From Thermoleophilales bacterium (lineage in GTDB: Bacteria; Actinomycetota; Thermoleophilia; Solirubrobacterales; 70-9): a DNA stretch of 64,000 nt. Below, piece after piece: positions 1 to 10,769 of the stretch (the stretch's first letter is position 1; the number at the start of each line of letters is the position of its first letter). The translations under genes were made by a program, and so were the position numbers. The notes under the pieces are model-generated. The model made no database searches. It worked only from the letters and a program-made list of their open reading frames with translations, and had not been told where the DNA came from. The DNA lies in assembly GCA_020636955.1 (NCBI GenBank), contig JACJWY010000002.1, positions 62,001-126,000 of the forward strand, in the 5' to 3' direction.

Positions 1-423
1 AGCCGCGAGTTCACGCTCGACGCAAGCGACGACGTGACCGTGTCGGGTGACGAAGACCAGATCCGCCAGTTGCTCGGCAACCTGATCAGAAACGCGATCG
101 ATCACACCCCGGAAGGCACCCCGGTCGAGATCGTGGTCGCCAGCGGCGGCAAGTCCGTGATGCTTGAGGTTCGTGACCACGGCCCCGGTATCAACGAGGA
201 GAACGCCGAAAAGCTCTTCGAGCGCTTCTGGCGGGAAGGCGAGTCGCGCAGCCGCCAGACCGGCGGGGCCGGGATCGGCCTGGCCGTGGTGGCGGCGGTC
301 GCGGCCGCTCACGGTGGTACCGCGACCGCGGAGAACGCGCCCGACGGCGGCGCGATTTTCCGGGTGGAACTCGCCCGTGACCCCGACTCAGCTTCTTCTC
401 AGGTTGCTCACACCATGATTTGA
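1..423 (+). CDS. Sensor histidine kinase, C-terminal ATPase part (5' end outside window)
   Basis: The frame is open from base 1, so only the C-terminal 140 residues are present. They form a GHKL-type histidine kinase ATPase domain: an N box (NLIRNAIDHTPEG), a G1 box (VRDHGPGINEE), an F box (LFERFWREG) and a G2 box (GGAGIGLAVV). The protein would autophosphorylate a histidine in the missing upstream part and pass phosphate to a response regulator, probably encoded further upstream. Its TGA stop overlaps the TTG start of the next gene (TTGA), which suggests translational coupling. Signal and partner cannot be seen from this fragment. Confidence 0.93.
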   Translation, partial: SREFTLDASDDVTVSGDEDQIRQLLGNLIRNAIDHTPEGTPVEIVVASGGKSVMLEVRDHGPGINEENAEKLFERFWREGESRSRQTGGAGIGLAVVAAVAAAHGGTATAENAPDGGAIFRVELARDPDSASSQVAHTMI

Positions 424-1670
424 GGGGGGTCCGTCAGGTTTGTCCTGTGACTCCCGCAACCAACCAGACCACGGCAACCGGACCGGCCCATCAACCGGGC
501 GCACCCTCTCTCCCCCGGATCGGGGCCGGTCCGGAAGCCGCCGGGAGTCACGCCGGCTCTCCCCCTCCGGTCGAGATCGTCCTTCCCGTCTACAACGAGG
601 AACGGACTCTCGAAGAATCGGTCCGCCGGCTTCACTCTTTCCTCCGCGACGAGTTTCCGGTTCCCGCCCGGATCACGATCGTCGACAACGCCTCGACCGA
701 CGTGACCCCCTACATCGCCGCCCAGCTGGCGGGCGAGCTCGATGAGGTCGGCTACCTCCACCTCGACCGCAAGGGCCGCGGACTCGCTCTCCGCGAGGCC
801 TGGTCCATGAGCCCCGCGGCGGTCGCCTGTTACATGGATATCGACCTCTCCACCGACCTGAAGGCACTCCATCCGCTGGTCGCCCCGCTGCTTTCCGGAC
901 ATTCCGACGTGGCGATCGGCACCCGGCTCAGCCCCTCCGCCAGGGTGACCCGGGGCGCCAAGCGGGAGTTCATCTCGCGCGGCTACAACCGGATCCTCCG
1001 CACTCTGCTTCGGGCACGGTTCAGTGATGCCCAATGCGGTTTCAAGGCGATCCGGACCGAAGCGATCCAGCCGCTCCTGCCCGAAATCAGGGACGACGGC
1101 TGGTTTTTCGACACGGAGTTGCTGATGCTCGCCCAGGACCGCGGACTCAGGGTCCACGAAGTCCCGGTCGACTGGGTGGATGACCCGGACTCCAGGGTCG
1201 ACATACTTTCGACCGCCTGGCTGGACCTGAAGGGAGTGGGCCGGCTGCTGGCGGCAAGCCGGATCGCCCGCTTCGCGATGGTCGGTGTCCTTTCCACCGT
1301 CGCCTATGCGGTCCTTTACCTGTTGCTGCGGGCCGGGATCGACGCCGGCACTGCCAACGCGATCTCGCTCGCGGTCACGGCGATCGGCAACACGGCGGCA
1401 AACCGCCGCTGGACCTTCGGCCTCCGGGGGCGCGACCGTTTGCTTCGCCAGTACGCGATGGGCGCCCTCGTCTACATGCTCACCCTCGGCCTGACCAGCG
1501 GTGCCCTGGCGGTACTCGGCAAGATGGTCCCCGACCCCTCGAAGCACCTCGAGGTTACGGTGCTGGTACTGGCTTCAATTGCCGCCACGGTGACCCGCTA
1601 CTTCGCACTCAAGAGTTTCGTCTTCGCGATCAAGATTCCCGACCGAATAAGACCCAATGAAGGAGCCTGA
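420..1670 (+). CDS. Glycosyltransferase family 2 fused to GtrA-like membrane domain
   Basis: The protein has 416 residues. After about 50 low-complexity residues comes a GT-A fold GT2 domain (about 50-270) with VEIVLPVYNEERTL, VDNASTD and a DxD-type motif in YMDIDLSTD; it resembles dolichyl/polyprenyl-phosphate sugar synthases. Residues about 285-405 carry several hydrophobic segments typical of GtrA-like flippase-associated domains (FAMVGVLSTVAYAVLYLLL, GNTAANRRWTF). The likely role is loading a sugar on polyprenyl phosphate and helping it across the membrane for envelope glycosylation. The TTG start at 420 is kept because it forms a TTGA overlap with the preceding stop; a GTG at 447 is the alternative. 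Confidence 0.9.
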   Translation: MRGVRQVCPVTPATNQTTATGPAHQPGAPSLPRIGAGPEAAGSHAGSPPPVEIVLPVYNEERTLEESVRRLHSFLRDEFPVPARITIVDNASTDVTPYIAAQLAGELDEVGYLHLDRKGRGLALREAWSMSPAAVACYMDIDLSTDLKALHPLVAPLLSGHSDVAIGTRLSPSARVTRGAKREFISRGYNRILRTLLRARFSDAQCGFKAIRTEAIQPLLPEIRDDGWFFDTELLMLAQDRGLRVHEVPVDWVDDPDSRVDILSTAWLDLKGVGRLLAASRIARFAMVGVLSTVAYAVLYLLLRAGIDAGTANAISLAVTAIGNTAANRRWTFGLRGRDRLLRQYAMGALVYMLTLGLTSGALAVLGKMVPDPSKHLEVTVLVLASIAATVTRYFALKSFVFAIKIPDRIRPNEGA

Positions 1671-1671
1671 C

Positions 1672-2772
1672 ATGAACGAGGAGAGCAAAAAAGGACTTAC
1701 CCGCCGGCAGGCCCTGACCGCCGCCGGATCGCTCGGGGCCGGAGCTGCCCTGGCCGGTTCGGGCGTGATCGGCAAGCTCGGCGACGGAGTCGAGGGGGAC
1801 CTCGCACCCGGGGTCGCCGAGGCTGCCAGCTGCGTGCTGACCCCGTCGATGACCGAAGGGCCCTACTTCGTCGACGAGCTGCTGAACCGGAGCGACATCA
1901 CCGGCGGCCAGTCAGGACTTCCGCTGGAGCTGACGATCAACGTCTACAACGCCGATGACAGCTGCGACGCCTATTCCGGCGCGATCGTCGACATCTGGCA
2001 TTGCAACGCCCAGGGCTCCTATTCGGACATCTCCAATGCCGGCAACGGTGGCAACACCTCCGGCCAGACCTGGCTGCGCGGCCTGCAGGAAACCGACTCG
2101 AACGGTCAGGTCAAATTCACCACGATCTTTCCCGGCTGGTACTCCGGCCGCACCATCCACATTCACCTCAAGGTTCGTACCTTCGATGGCGACACCACCA
2201 CCTACAACTTCAACACCCAGCTCTTCTTCTCGGAGTCGATCAACAACCAGGTGCTGAACAACGTGGCCGCCTACTCCCGCTCAGGCACTCGGAACACAAC
2301 GAATTCGAACGACAACATCTTTGACGCGGACATGATCGTGCCGCTGACCGGAAACATCACCAACGGGTACAGCGGCTCGATCGACATCGGCCTGCAGGAT
2401 CTGCCGGATGAGGGGAGCACAACCGACCCCGACACGACCACGCCGGATGACGACGACAACTCTTCGGACAGCAGCGTCGCCGCTTCGCTGGCCGGGGTGC
2501 GTACGGTCAGCCGAAACAACGGCAGCCGCGCGGTCATCGCCACCGTCAAGACCCGCGAGAAGGCAAAGATCGACGCCCGCCTGATGCGCGGCGGCAAGCT
2601 GCTGGCCCGCAAACGCACCGGTTTCCTCTCGAAGGGCCGCCATCCGGCGACCCTCCGGGTGGGCCGCCGGGTCGCCTCCGGCAGCGCGGTCCTCCGGGTG
2701 ATCGTCACCGACAAATCCGGCAACAAGAAGACGCTTCAGCGCCGGGTCCACGTGCCGCGACGCAAGGGCTGA
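1672..2772 (+). CDS. Tat-exported intradiol ring-cleavage dioxygenase-like protein
   Basis: The start at ATG 1672 follows AAGGAG and lies one base after the preceding stop; an in-frame ATG at 1657 has no comparable ribosome site. The protein has 366 residues. A twin-arginine signal (TRRQALTAAG) opens it. The intradiol dioxygenase fold follows, with the expected non-haem iron ligands Tyr65 (EGPYF), Tyr158 (GWYSGR), His164 and His166 (TIHIHLKV). Members of this family cleave catechols between the two hydroxyls, but secreted family members with a Tat signal have poorly known substrates. An Asp/Thr-rich linker (about 245-270) leads to a basic C-terminal domain of about 95 residues that I do not recognise, perhaps wall-binding. 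Confidence 0.88.
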   Translation: MNEESKKGLTRRQALTAAGSLGAGAALAGSGVIGKLGDGVEGDLAPGVAEAASCVLTPSMTEGPYFVDELLNRSDITGGQSGLPLELTINVYNADDSCDAYSGAIVDIWHCNAQGSYSDISNAGNGGNTSGQTWLRGLQETDSNGQVKFTTIFPGWYSGRTIHIHLKVRTFDGDTTTYNFNTQLFFSESINNQVLNNVAAYSRSGTRNTTNSNDNIFDADMIVPLTGNITNGYSGSIDIGLQDLPDEGSTTDPDTTTPDDDDNSSDSSVAASLAGVRTVSRNNGSRAVIATVKTREKAKIDARLMRGGKLLARKRTGFLSKGRHPATLRVGRRVASGSAVLRVIVTDKSGNKKTLQRRVHVPRRKG

Positions 2773-2806
2773 GAGCCCGGGTCGCGGACGGTGGCCCGGA
2801 GGTTGG

Positions 2807-2840
2807 TCTGCCCGGGCGCCCGACGGGCCCGCCGGGCAGA
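2807..2840. terminator. Inverted repeat between convergent genes
   Basis: Nine-base perfect arms TCTGCCCGG / CCGGGCAGA enclose a second small GCCC-GAC-GGGC stem. It sits between the ends of the dioxygenase gene and the convergent TMEM175-like gene. There is no T run on either side, so it is at best a factor-assisted bidirectional terminator. Confidence 0.4.
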
Positions 2841-2842
2841 GT

Positions 2843-3505
2843 TCAGCCCGATTGGGTCTTCCTGGCCTCGCGCGCTTTGCGCCGGCGTTCGAGTTCGAAG
2901 GGATCGAGCCGCATCAGGACGATCCAGAGCATCGGGGTCCATCCGCCTAGCAGCAGCCCGATCGGCGCGGTTACCAGAAAGACCGCGGTCACGTACCAGG
3001 ATGAGTTGAGGGAGGACTTCAATTCCCATTCGTATTTGGGTTCACCCAGCCCGTGTTTGATTATCACCCGGGTGGTCAGGGACATCGCCATGCCGATCAG
3101 GGCGAGGTTGAGAATGTAAAAGACGGTGGTCAGTTTGACTTCCGTCCCGTACTCGCCGATCAACTGGCTTGAGAAGGGAATCAGCACTACCCAGGCCAGG
3201 TAGAACATGGTCAGCACCATCAGGGTCTGGTCGTATTCCCGGACCATGCGCATCAGGCGGTGATGCCGGATCCAGTAGCCGCCGATCACCAGGAAGCTGA
3301 TCGCGAAGGCGAAGAAGTCCGGGAACATGTTGTTCAGCTCGTCCAGGAACTGGCCGTTCGAGGTCAGTCCCTGCGGCACCTCTATCTGCAGGACGAGCAG
3401 GGTGATGGCGATCGCGAAGACGCCATCGGTGAAGGCGAAGATCCGCGAAAGGTCCTTCCCCCTTTCCAGAGAGGGAAGGTCGGCACGATCGTCGGTCCCG
3501 GACAC
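2843..3505 (-). CDS. TMEM175-family (DUF1211) potassium channel-like membrane protein
   Basis: The protein has 220 residues and starts at GTG. The first transmembrane segment carries the family signature FTDGVFAIAITLLVLQIEVP close to the N terminus (about 25-44), matching the bacterial TMEM175 pattern (F-S/T-D-G-x-x-A-I-A-I-T). Further hydrophobic segments follow around 60-80, 95-115, 125-145 and 175-205, consistent with a six-helix protomer. Bacterial TMEM175 proteins form tetrameric potassium-permeable channels; selectivity here is inferred from family only. The C-terminal tail is basic. The gene diverges from the tRNA-Thr gene. Confidence 0.88.
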   Translation of the reverse strand: MSGTDDRADLPSLERGKDLSRIFAFTDGVFAIAITLLVLQIEVPQGLTSNGQFLDELNNMFPDFFAFAISFLVIGGYWIRHHRLMRMVREYDQTLMVLTMFYLAWVVLIPFSSQLIGEYGTEVKLTTVFYILNLALIGMAMSLTTRVIIKHGLGEPKYEWELKSSLNSSWYVTAVFLVTAPIGLLLGGWTPMLWIVLMRLDPFELERRRKAREARKTQSG

Positions 3506-3573
3506 AGTCCAATCCTGCCAACCACCCCGGACGAACCCGACCGACCCGAGCCACCTACAATGCCCCTTCCAGC

Positions 3574-3646
3574 GCCGACGTAGCTCAGTTGGTAGAGCAC
3601 TTCACTCGTAATGAAGGGGTCACCGGTTCGACTCCGGTCGTCGGCT
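3574..3646 (+). tRNA. tRNA-Thr (anticodon CGT)
   Basis: A 73-base cloverleaf is readable: acceptor GCCGACG pairs with CGTCGGC, D arm GCTC/GAGC, anticodon stem CTTCA/TGAAG with loop CTCGTAA (anticodon CGT, reading ACG Thr), variable loop GGGTC, T arm ACCGG-TTCGACT-CCGGT, discriminator T. The 3' CCA is not encoded. It stands alone, with no neighbouring tRNA. Confidence 0.97.
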
Positions 3647-3696
3647 TCAGGCTCTGCGGATAGGATCGGAGAGGTTTCGTCTACCTGGGAGGATCA

Positions 3697-4122
3697 ATGA
3701 GAAAGCCGCTTGGTCTTGCTTGTGCCGTCGGGTTGATGGCGATCGCCGGTTGTGGGGGTTCGGATGATTCGTCCGGTTCGGGCGACACGGAGCAGGCGGA
3801 CCCGGTCGCCACGGTGAAGGCCTGCCTTGAGGATGGTTCCGGCAAGCAGTTCAAGACCAGAAACGACACCGACTCCGTTTCGATCGAGGGTGACCTCAGC
3901 AACGACCTGAGCAGCTTCGTCCAGGTGGCCGTCTACCGGCAGAAGGATCGTGCGATCGCGGCGAGGGATCTTTGGAATCAGGAGATCTCGACCGGCAACG
4001 GCAAGTACGACCGCAAGGTGAAGATCGGCGGAGATCCGCTGATCGCCTATTACTACTACCCCAAGACGATCACGGCCAGGGATCTCGCCCTGCTCGAATC
4101 CTGCACCGACGGGAGCAGCTAG
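3697..4122 (+). CDS. Small secreted lipoprotein of unknown function
   Basis: ATG 3697 is preceded by GGGAGG at good spacing. The 141-residue protein has a lipoprotein signal peptide ending in a lipobox (AIAGC, Cys19), then a Gly/Ser/Asp-rich tether and a compact domain of about 105 residues. The remainder has mixed alpha/beta character with a YYYYPK stretch near the end. No known domain recognised. It would be anchored on the outer face of the membrane. It is transcribed after the tRNA gene and convergent with the next gene. Confidence 0.75.
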   Translation: MRKPLGLACAVGLMAIAGCGGSDDSSGSGDTEQADPVATVKACLEDGSGKQFKTRNDTDSVSIEGDLSNDLSSFVQVAVYRQKDRAIAARDLWNQEISTGNGKYDRKVKIGGDPLIAYYYYPKTITARDLALLESCTDGSS

Positions 4123-4158
4123 CGCCGTAACGGCATTGACCGGGCCGGGCCGGGCGGC

Positions 4159-4719
4159 TCAGGCTTCCTGGGAGAGGAAGTACTGGGTTTCGATCTCGTT
4201 GCGGATCTGTTTGCGCAACCGGTCCTCGAGGGCCTGCTTCTTGCCGGTGGCCTTGGTCCGGCTCTTCTGGGCCTTGGTCAGCTTCTTCAGGAGCTTCTCC
4301 GGGAAGCCGTCGACAACCTCGAGGCTGACTCCGAGCCCGGTGGCCGCTTCGTTGATCCAGCCGGCGATCGAGTCCCTGGCCTTCGCGTCCACGAAGTAGA
4401 TCTCGCACCTTGCCTTCTCGCGACCGGGCTGCTGCTTGATGGCGGCAAAACGGAGGATGTCCTCGGTCACCTTGGGCAGGTCGATGCTTTCCAGCTTTCC
4501 GGCATGAGCGTTGATCTCGACCATCCGGCTGCCAGTGGAATTGACGCCGTCCAGCGGATACTCGAAATCACCGAAGTCGACCGACCGGGGTTCAAGGCTC
4601 TTGTACCCGGGCTTCTCCCGGAGGAGATCCAGGGCCTCGCCCACCGCCTTGTGATGAAGCTCGGTCAGGGACTCGGGCTTCTTCTTGCTCTTCGACTTCG
4701 TTTTCTGTTTCTTTGCCAT
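4159..4719 (-). CDS. Hypothetical protein with Lys-rich N terminus
   Basis: I chose the ATG at 4719 (MAKKQKTKSK), giving 186 residues; the frame stays open upstream but that part overlaps the start region of the divergent arylsulfotransferase gene. The N terminus is strongly basic, followed by a soluble domain (VDFGDFEYPLDGVNSTGSRMVEINAHAG, CEIYFVDAKARDSIAGWINEAATGLG) and a charged helical C terminus rich in Lys/Arg/Glu. No recognised family. Basic ends might bind nucleic acid, but this is only a guess from composition. Confidence 0.65.
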   Translation of the reverse strand: MAKKQKTKSKSKKKPESLTELHHKAVGEALDLLREKPGYKSLEPRSVDFGDFEYPLDGVNSTGSRMVEINAHAGKLESIDLPKVTEDILRFAAIKQQPGREKARCEIYFVDAKARDSIAGWINEAATGLGVSLEVVDGFPEKLLKKLTKAQKSRTKATGKKQALEDRLRKQIRNEIETQYFLSQEA

Positions 4720-4816
4720 CTGGCTACAGCCTAGTGCCGTGAGACCAAAGGGGAAGGCCGGGGCGGTACGCTCGAACCGGCGGGATGTCCGGGTGCCAAT
4801 TCGACAATTGCAGATC

Positions 4817-6562
4817 ATGAGCGGCCGCTGGATCCGGGCTGCGATCAGCGTGCTGCTGGCGGCGGGGATTGCCGTTCTTATCCTGCCGGGACTGACTCCG
4901 GCTTCGGCCCGGATCTCGGTCTATCCCTCCCCCGGCACCCCGGTAGCCTCGGAGACAACCACCTTCAGCTTCCGCGGGGTGAAGCCGAACCGGCTCGGAC
5001 CGGTACGGATTACCGGTTCGATCACCGGCCGCCACGCCATCGAAAAGCGGATCAGGCATTCCGACGGCAACGGGGTGAGCCTGGTACCGGCAGGCCGCTT
5101 CGCCGATGGCGAAACGGTCGGGGTTTTCACTCACCGGAGAATCCGGGAGGCGCGGCACGGATCATTCTCGGTCCGGATCGGCCGGTTCACCGGCGGCAGC
5201 AAGAAAACTTCGAAAGCCCCCGGCCGGGTAACCAACGGGCTCAGGTCACGGCCGGACCTGAAGCTGCCGAAGATCCGCGTTGCGCACACCTCCCCGCAGG
5301 TAGCCCCCGGCAGCTACTTCCTGGGGTTCCGCAGGGGCGGGCTGGCGATCCTCGACAACCGGGGCAGGATCACCTGGTACCGGCCGACTGCCTTCGGATT
5401 CAGCAACTTCGAGCCGCAGAACCTGAATGGCCGTCCTGTCCTGACCTACTTCCGCACCCCCACGCCCGGCCGGGACGCCGCCTACATAATCCTCAACCGC
5501 CATTACCGGAAAATCGCCACGGTCAGGCCAGGCAACGGATACAAAGCCGACATGCACGAGTTCCGGCTGACCGACCGGGGCACGGCCCTGATCCTCGCCT
5601 ACCGTTCGGTCAGGTGGGACCTCTCCGGCATTGGCGGCCCGACCAATGGGTCGGTCTCCGACAATGTCGTGCAGGAGATCGACCTGAAGACCGGCGCGGT
5701 GCTCTTCGAATGGCATGCGCTCGGCAATGTGAACCTGCGTGGCAACCGGGAGTCGAAACCGAAACCGGGCCGGAGCTGGGATGCGTTTCACCTCAACTCG
5801 ATCGAGCCGGACGGGAATTCCTTCCTGATCTCGTCGCGATGGACCAACTCGATATTCAGGGTCGACCGGGCCAGCGGGCGAATCAGGTGGACCCTGCGGG
5901 GGGACGGCCACCGGTCCGACTTCCGGGTCGGCCGCAGCTGCCGGTTCAGCGGCCAGCACGATGTGAGGCGACTGCCGGACGGGAACATCTCGATATTCGA
6001 CAACGCCGGGGCCCCCGGGAGGCGGGCCGCCAGCGTTCTGATCCTGAAACCAGGCCGGTCCGGGAACGGCAAACGCAAGGTGAGCCTGGTCGGCCGCTAC
6101 CGGAACCCGCAGGGACGACCGAGCCTCGCCACCGGGGGCGGCGAAGTGCTCCCCGGCGGGAACGTGCTGGCCGGCTGGGGCAACTCGAATTCGCTGACCG
6201 AATTCAGTCCCGCCGGGAAGGTTCTATTCCAGGCCCGGCACCGCTCCTCCTCCTACCGGGCCCGCAAGGCAATCTGGAACGGAAGGCCGCCCGGCCGGCC
6301 GGCGATCGCCAGCGTGGCCGGGGCCGGGGGCACCACCGTTTACGCGAGCTGGAACGGGGCTCAGGACATCGCCCGCTGGGAGGTGCTCGGCGGTCCCGAC
6401 GCCGGCCAGCTCGAGGTGCTCGGCGACTCGAAATGGAAGAGCCTGGAAACCGCGATCCCGATTTCAGGAGCCGACCGGCGCCTTCAGGCCGTTGCGCTCG
6501 ACGCCGACGGAAGCGAGCTGGGCCGGTCGGCGCTGATCGAGGTCGGCCACCGGTCCCGCTGA
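4817..6562 (+). CDS. Secreted arylsulfotransferase (ASST)-like protein
   Basis: Start at ATG 4817 places a clear signal peptide first (RAAISVLLAAGIAVLILPG, cleavage after ASA), giving 581 residues. An N-terminal beta domain (about 35-140) precedes a beta-propeller region with the features of the arylsulfotransferase family: GSYFLGFRRGGLAILDNRGRI, ADMHEFRLTDRGTALIL, WDAFHLNSIEPDGNSFLISS, and SGQHDVRRLPDGNISIFDN, with His residues in the positions expected for the propeller active site. Classical members move sulfate between phenolic donors and acceptors; many actinobacterial homologues are secreted and uncharacterised, so the exact activity is unsure. It is convergent with ppk2. Confidence 0.85.
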   Translation: MSGRWIRAAISVLLAAGIAVLILPGLTPASARISVYPSPGTPVASETTTFSFRGVKPNRLGPVRITGSITGRHAIEKRIRHSDGNGVSLVPAGRFADGETVGVFTHRRIREARHGSFSVRIGRFTGGSKKTSKAPGRVTNGLRSRPDLKLPKIRVAHTSPQVAPGSYFLGFRRGGLAILDNRGRITWYRPTAFGFSNFEPQNLNGRPVLTYFRTPTPGRDAAYIILNRHYRKIATVRPGNGYKADMHEFRLTDRGTALILAYRSVRWDLSGIGGPTNGSVSDNVVQEIDLKTGAVLFEWHALGNVNLRGNRESKPKPGRSWDAFHLNSIEPDGNSFLISSRWTNSIFRVDRASGRIRWTLRGDGHRSDFRVGRSCRFSGQHDVRRLPDGNISIFDNAGAPGRRAASVLILKPGRSGNGKRKVSLVGRYRNPQGRPSLATGGGEVLPGGNVLAGWGNSNSLTEFSPAGKVLFQARHRSSSYRARKAIWNGRPPGRPAIASVAGAGGTTVYASWNGAQDIARWEVLGGPDAGQLEVLGDSKWKSLETAIPISGADRRLQAVALDADGSELGRSALIEVGHRSR

Positions 6563-6580
6563 GCCCGCCCGCGGGACCGG
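6550..6580. terminator. Stop-spanning hairpin between convergent genes
   Basis: Ten-base perfect arms CCGGTCCCGC / GCGGGACCGG with an 11-base loop. The loop holds the TGA stop of the arylsulfotransferase-like gene, and the hairpin lies 5 bases before the end of convergent ppk2. No T run follows, so it may be a bidirectional, factor-assisted terminator. Confidence 0.45.
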
Positions 6581-6584
6581 CCCG

Positions 6585-7388
6585 CTACTCGACTTCGTAA
6601 CGGGTCGGGACGAAGTTCTGGGTGTCCATCGGCGGTCGCACATATGCACGGTCCTGGCGGGGCGGAAGCTCGATCGCCTCGACGGGCACATGCTCGTAGG
6701 GGATCATGCCGAGCAGGTGGCTGATCAGGTTGAGCCGGGCGGTCCGCTTGTCGTCGGCTTCGACCACCCACCAGGGTGAATCCTTGGTGTCGGTGTAGGC
6801 GAACATTTCGTCCTTGGCTTCGGCGTAATCGACCCACCTGGAGCGGGCCTCGATATCCATCGGGCTCAGTTTCCAGCGCTTCTTCGGATCCTTTATCCGC
6901 TTCTTGAAACGGCGCTCCTGCTCTTCGTCGGAAATCGAGAGCCAGTACTTGATCAGGATGATTCCCGAGCGCTGGATTATCCGCTCGAACCTCGGTGTCG
7001 AGCGCATGAACTCCTGGTACTCCTCGTCGGTACAGAAGCCCATCACCCGCTCGACCCCGGCCCGGTTGTACCAGCTGCGGTCAAACAGAACCATCTCGCC
7101 GCCGGCCGGGAAGTGGGCGACGTAACGCTGGAAGTACCACTGGGTCTTTTCCTTGTCCGAAGGCGTGCCGAGCGCGACGGTACGGATCGTCCGGGGACTG
7201 GTCCGTTCGGTGATCCGCTTGATCACCCCGCCCTTGCCGGCGGTGTCGCGGCCCTCGAAGACCACAATCACCTTGAGGCCCTGTTTGACGATCCATTCCT
7301 GGAGCTGGACCAGCTCACCCTGGAGTCGAAGCAGCTCCTCGTCGTAGCCCTTCTTGTCCAGCTTCTTCGGCTTCTCGGACTTGCCCAT
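6585..7388 (-). CDS. ppk2: Polyphosphate kinase 2 (PPK2 family)
   Basis: The protein has 267 residues, the usual size of a single-domain PPK2. Walker A is GRDTAGKG (46-53), the Walker B region is FDRSWYNRAG (102-111), and the lid region has WYFQRYV and KRIKDPKKRWKLSP. PPK2 enzymes move phosphate between polyphosphate and nucleotides, mostly making GTP or ATP from diphosphates in the cytoplasm; some class variants act on AMP. The subclass cannot be fixed from motifs alone. The start ATG at 7388 gives the typical Lys-rich N terminus. Confidence 0.95.
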   Translation of the reverse strand: MGKSEKPKKLDKKGYDEELLRLQGELVQLQEWIVKQGLKVIVVFEGRDTAGKGGVIKRITERTSPRTIRTVALGTPSDKEKTQWYFQRYVAHFPAGGEMVLFDRSWYNRAGVERVMGFCTDEEYQEFMRSTPRFERIIQRSGIILIKYWLSISDEEQERRFKKRIKDPKKRWKLSPMDIEARSRWVDYAEAKDEMFAYTDTKDSPWWVVEADDKRTARLNLISHLLGMIPYEHVPVEAIELPPRQDRAYVRPPMDTQNFVPTRYEVE

Positions 7389-7420
7389 TGCCGAAGCTTA
7401 TGCGTTAGGTGGCCGGCGCT

Positions 7421-7822
7421 TCAGTGAACCAGCGGCGTTGCGATTCCGCCTGCCAGCCTGACAATCTCGCGATCCGCGGTAACCAGATTGACTCCGGCGT
7501 TCTCGGCCACGGCAACGTAGCTGGCGTCGTATGCCGTCAGCCCGGCGTCACACCACCTGGCGATCGCGCCGAGAGTTGGCTCCTCGATCCGGAAGCCCAT
7601 TCCGGGCAGGTGTTTCGCAAGACTGGCGAGTTGCTTCCCGTCCCAGTTCCACTTTCGTGATGCGACGTTGATTATCTCCAGCCACAGGAGGCCCGGAGCG
7701 AGAGGGGTCAACGTTCCGTCAAGGATCCGGCTCCGTATTTCTTCGGCCGGGGACGCGTCGGGTTCCTCGTGGGACCGGAACCACTTGAGTACGACCGAGG
7801 CATCGAGGGCAACTTCGTTCAT
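7421..7822 (-). CDS. vapC: VapC-like PIN-domain toxin ribonuclease
   Basis: The protein has 133 residues with the acidic residues of a PIN nuclease: Asp7 (VALDASVV), Glu49 (LLWLEIIN), Asp99 (AYDASYVAVAE) and Asp117 (VTADREI). VapC toxins are Mg-dependent endoribonucleases that typically cleave tRNA or rRNA and arrest translation. The ATG overlaps the stop of the upstream antitoxin by 4 bases (ATGA), the usual coupled vapBC layout. Its RNA target is unknown. Confidence 0.9.
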   Translation of the reverse strand: MNEVALDASVVLKWFRSHEEPDASPAEEIRSRILDGTLTPLAPGLLWLEIINVASRKWNWDGKQLASLAKHLPGMGFRIEEPTLGAIARWCDAGLTAYDASYVAVAENAGVNLVTADREIVRLAGGIATPLVH

Positions 7823-8067
7823 CGGCTGTCGCGCATCGAGCGAATGATTTGCGTCGAGTCGCCGCTTGCCGGAGCGTCCTCGAAGAGTCGCTGAAGCTCG
7901 TCAAATGCCCGATGTACTTCCGGATCGGCGCCCGGACCCTCGCGACCGGCCAGGCCATTTGAGGCAAGTTCAGCCAGGAGGGCGCTCCGGCTCATCCGCA
8001 TCTCTCTTGCGGCACGATCTATGCGTTTGAGGAGCTGTTCGTCGAAGCTGACCAGAACCTTCTGCAT
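7819..8067 (-). CDS. vapB: Ribbon-helix-helix antitoxin (VapB-like)
   Basis: From ATG 8067 the protein has 82 residues. Residues about 3-37 form a ribbon-helix-helix DNA-binding motif (VLVSFDEQLLKRID, MSRSALLAELA), the rest being an acidic tail that would wrap the toxin. A GTG six bases upstream (8073) is a possible alternative, but ATG 8067 lies at the expected transcription start below a TTGAAA-N17-TATCCT promoter, suggesting a leaderless message. The adjacent palindromes suggest autorepression by the antitoxin or the complex. Confidence 0.88.
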   Translation of the reverse strand: MQKVLVSFDEQLLKRIDRAAREMRMSRSALLAELASNGLAGREGPGADPEVHRAFDELQRLFEDAPASGDSTQIIRSMRDSR

Positions 8068-8073
8068 GAACAC

Positions 8074-8102
8074 AGGATATCCGGGATATCCGATTGTTTC
8101 AA
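8074..8102 (-). promoter_or_regulatory. vapBC promoter with twin GGATATCC operator palindromes
   Basis: On the minus strand, TTGAAA (8102-8097), a 17-base spacer and TATCCT (8079-8074) form a near-consensus promoter. Two copies of the 8-base palindrome GGATATCC (8075-8082 and 8084-8091) cover the -10 and part of the spacer. Transcription would start about at ATG 8067. This is a classic place for antitoxin autorepression. Confidence 0.75.
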
Positions 8103-8147
8103 GGCCCGCCGTCGGGGCCCGATCAAAGCTGGCCGTCGGGGCATGAT

Positions 8148-8439
8148 TCAGGCGTCGAGCAGGGCGGCGACCGCGAGGGCAATCTGCCGGCCGCGGTCGG
8201 TCAGGGCGTATTCGGTGTGGGGCGGCCGGCCGGCGACCGTGTGGCGCTCGACGATCCCCGCCGCCTCGAGCTGTTCGAGCCGGTCGGAGAGGGTGGTCGG
8301 CGAGACGCCGGGCAGGGACTGGCGGAATTCGTTGAAGCGGCTGGCGCCGCTGGAGCAGGCGTAGATCGTCGCCATGGTCCAGCGGCGCTCGAGCACCACC
8401 GCGGTCTCCCGCATCTCTGCGGGGACCGGCTGGCAGCTG

Positions 8440-8456
<17 letters not shown>
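8148..8456 (-). CDS. HxlR-family winged-helix transcriptional regulator
   Basis: The protein has 102 residues, the usual HxlR length. A winged helix is seen through RWTMATIY, FNEFRQSLPGVSPTTLSDRLEQLEAAGIVER and the wing YALTDRGRQIALAVAALL. Cys5 and Cys8 near the N terminus lie where many HxlR proteins carry redox-sensing cysteines, so thiol or aldehyde sensing is possible. The ATG overlaps the end of lon by 17 bases on the same strand, so it is probably co-transcribed as the last gene of that unit. Confidence 0.9.
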
Positions 8457-10734
<2,278 letters not shown>

Positions 10735-10769
10735 TAGTAAGTCCAATTTCTGTAGTTAGTCCTGCCTGA

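Noticed and set aside
8100..8147. Two copies of GCCGTCGGGGC near the end of hxlR
   Set aside because: Too short and too GC-rich to treat as a repeat family.
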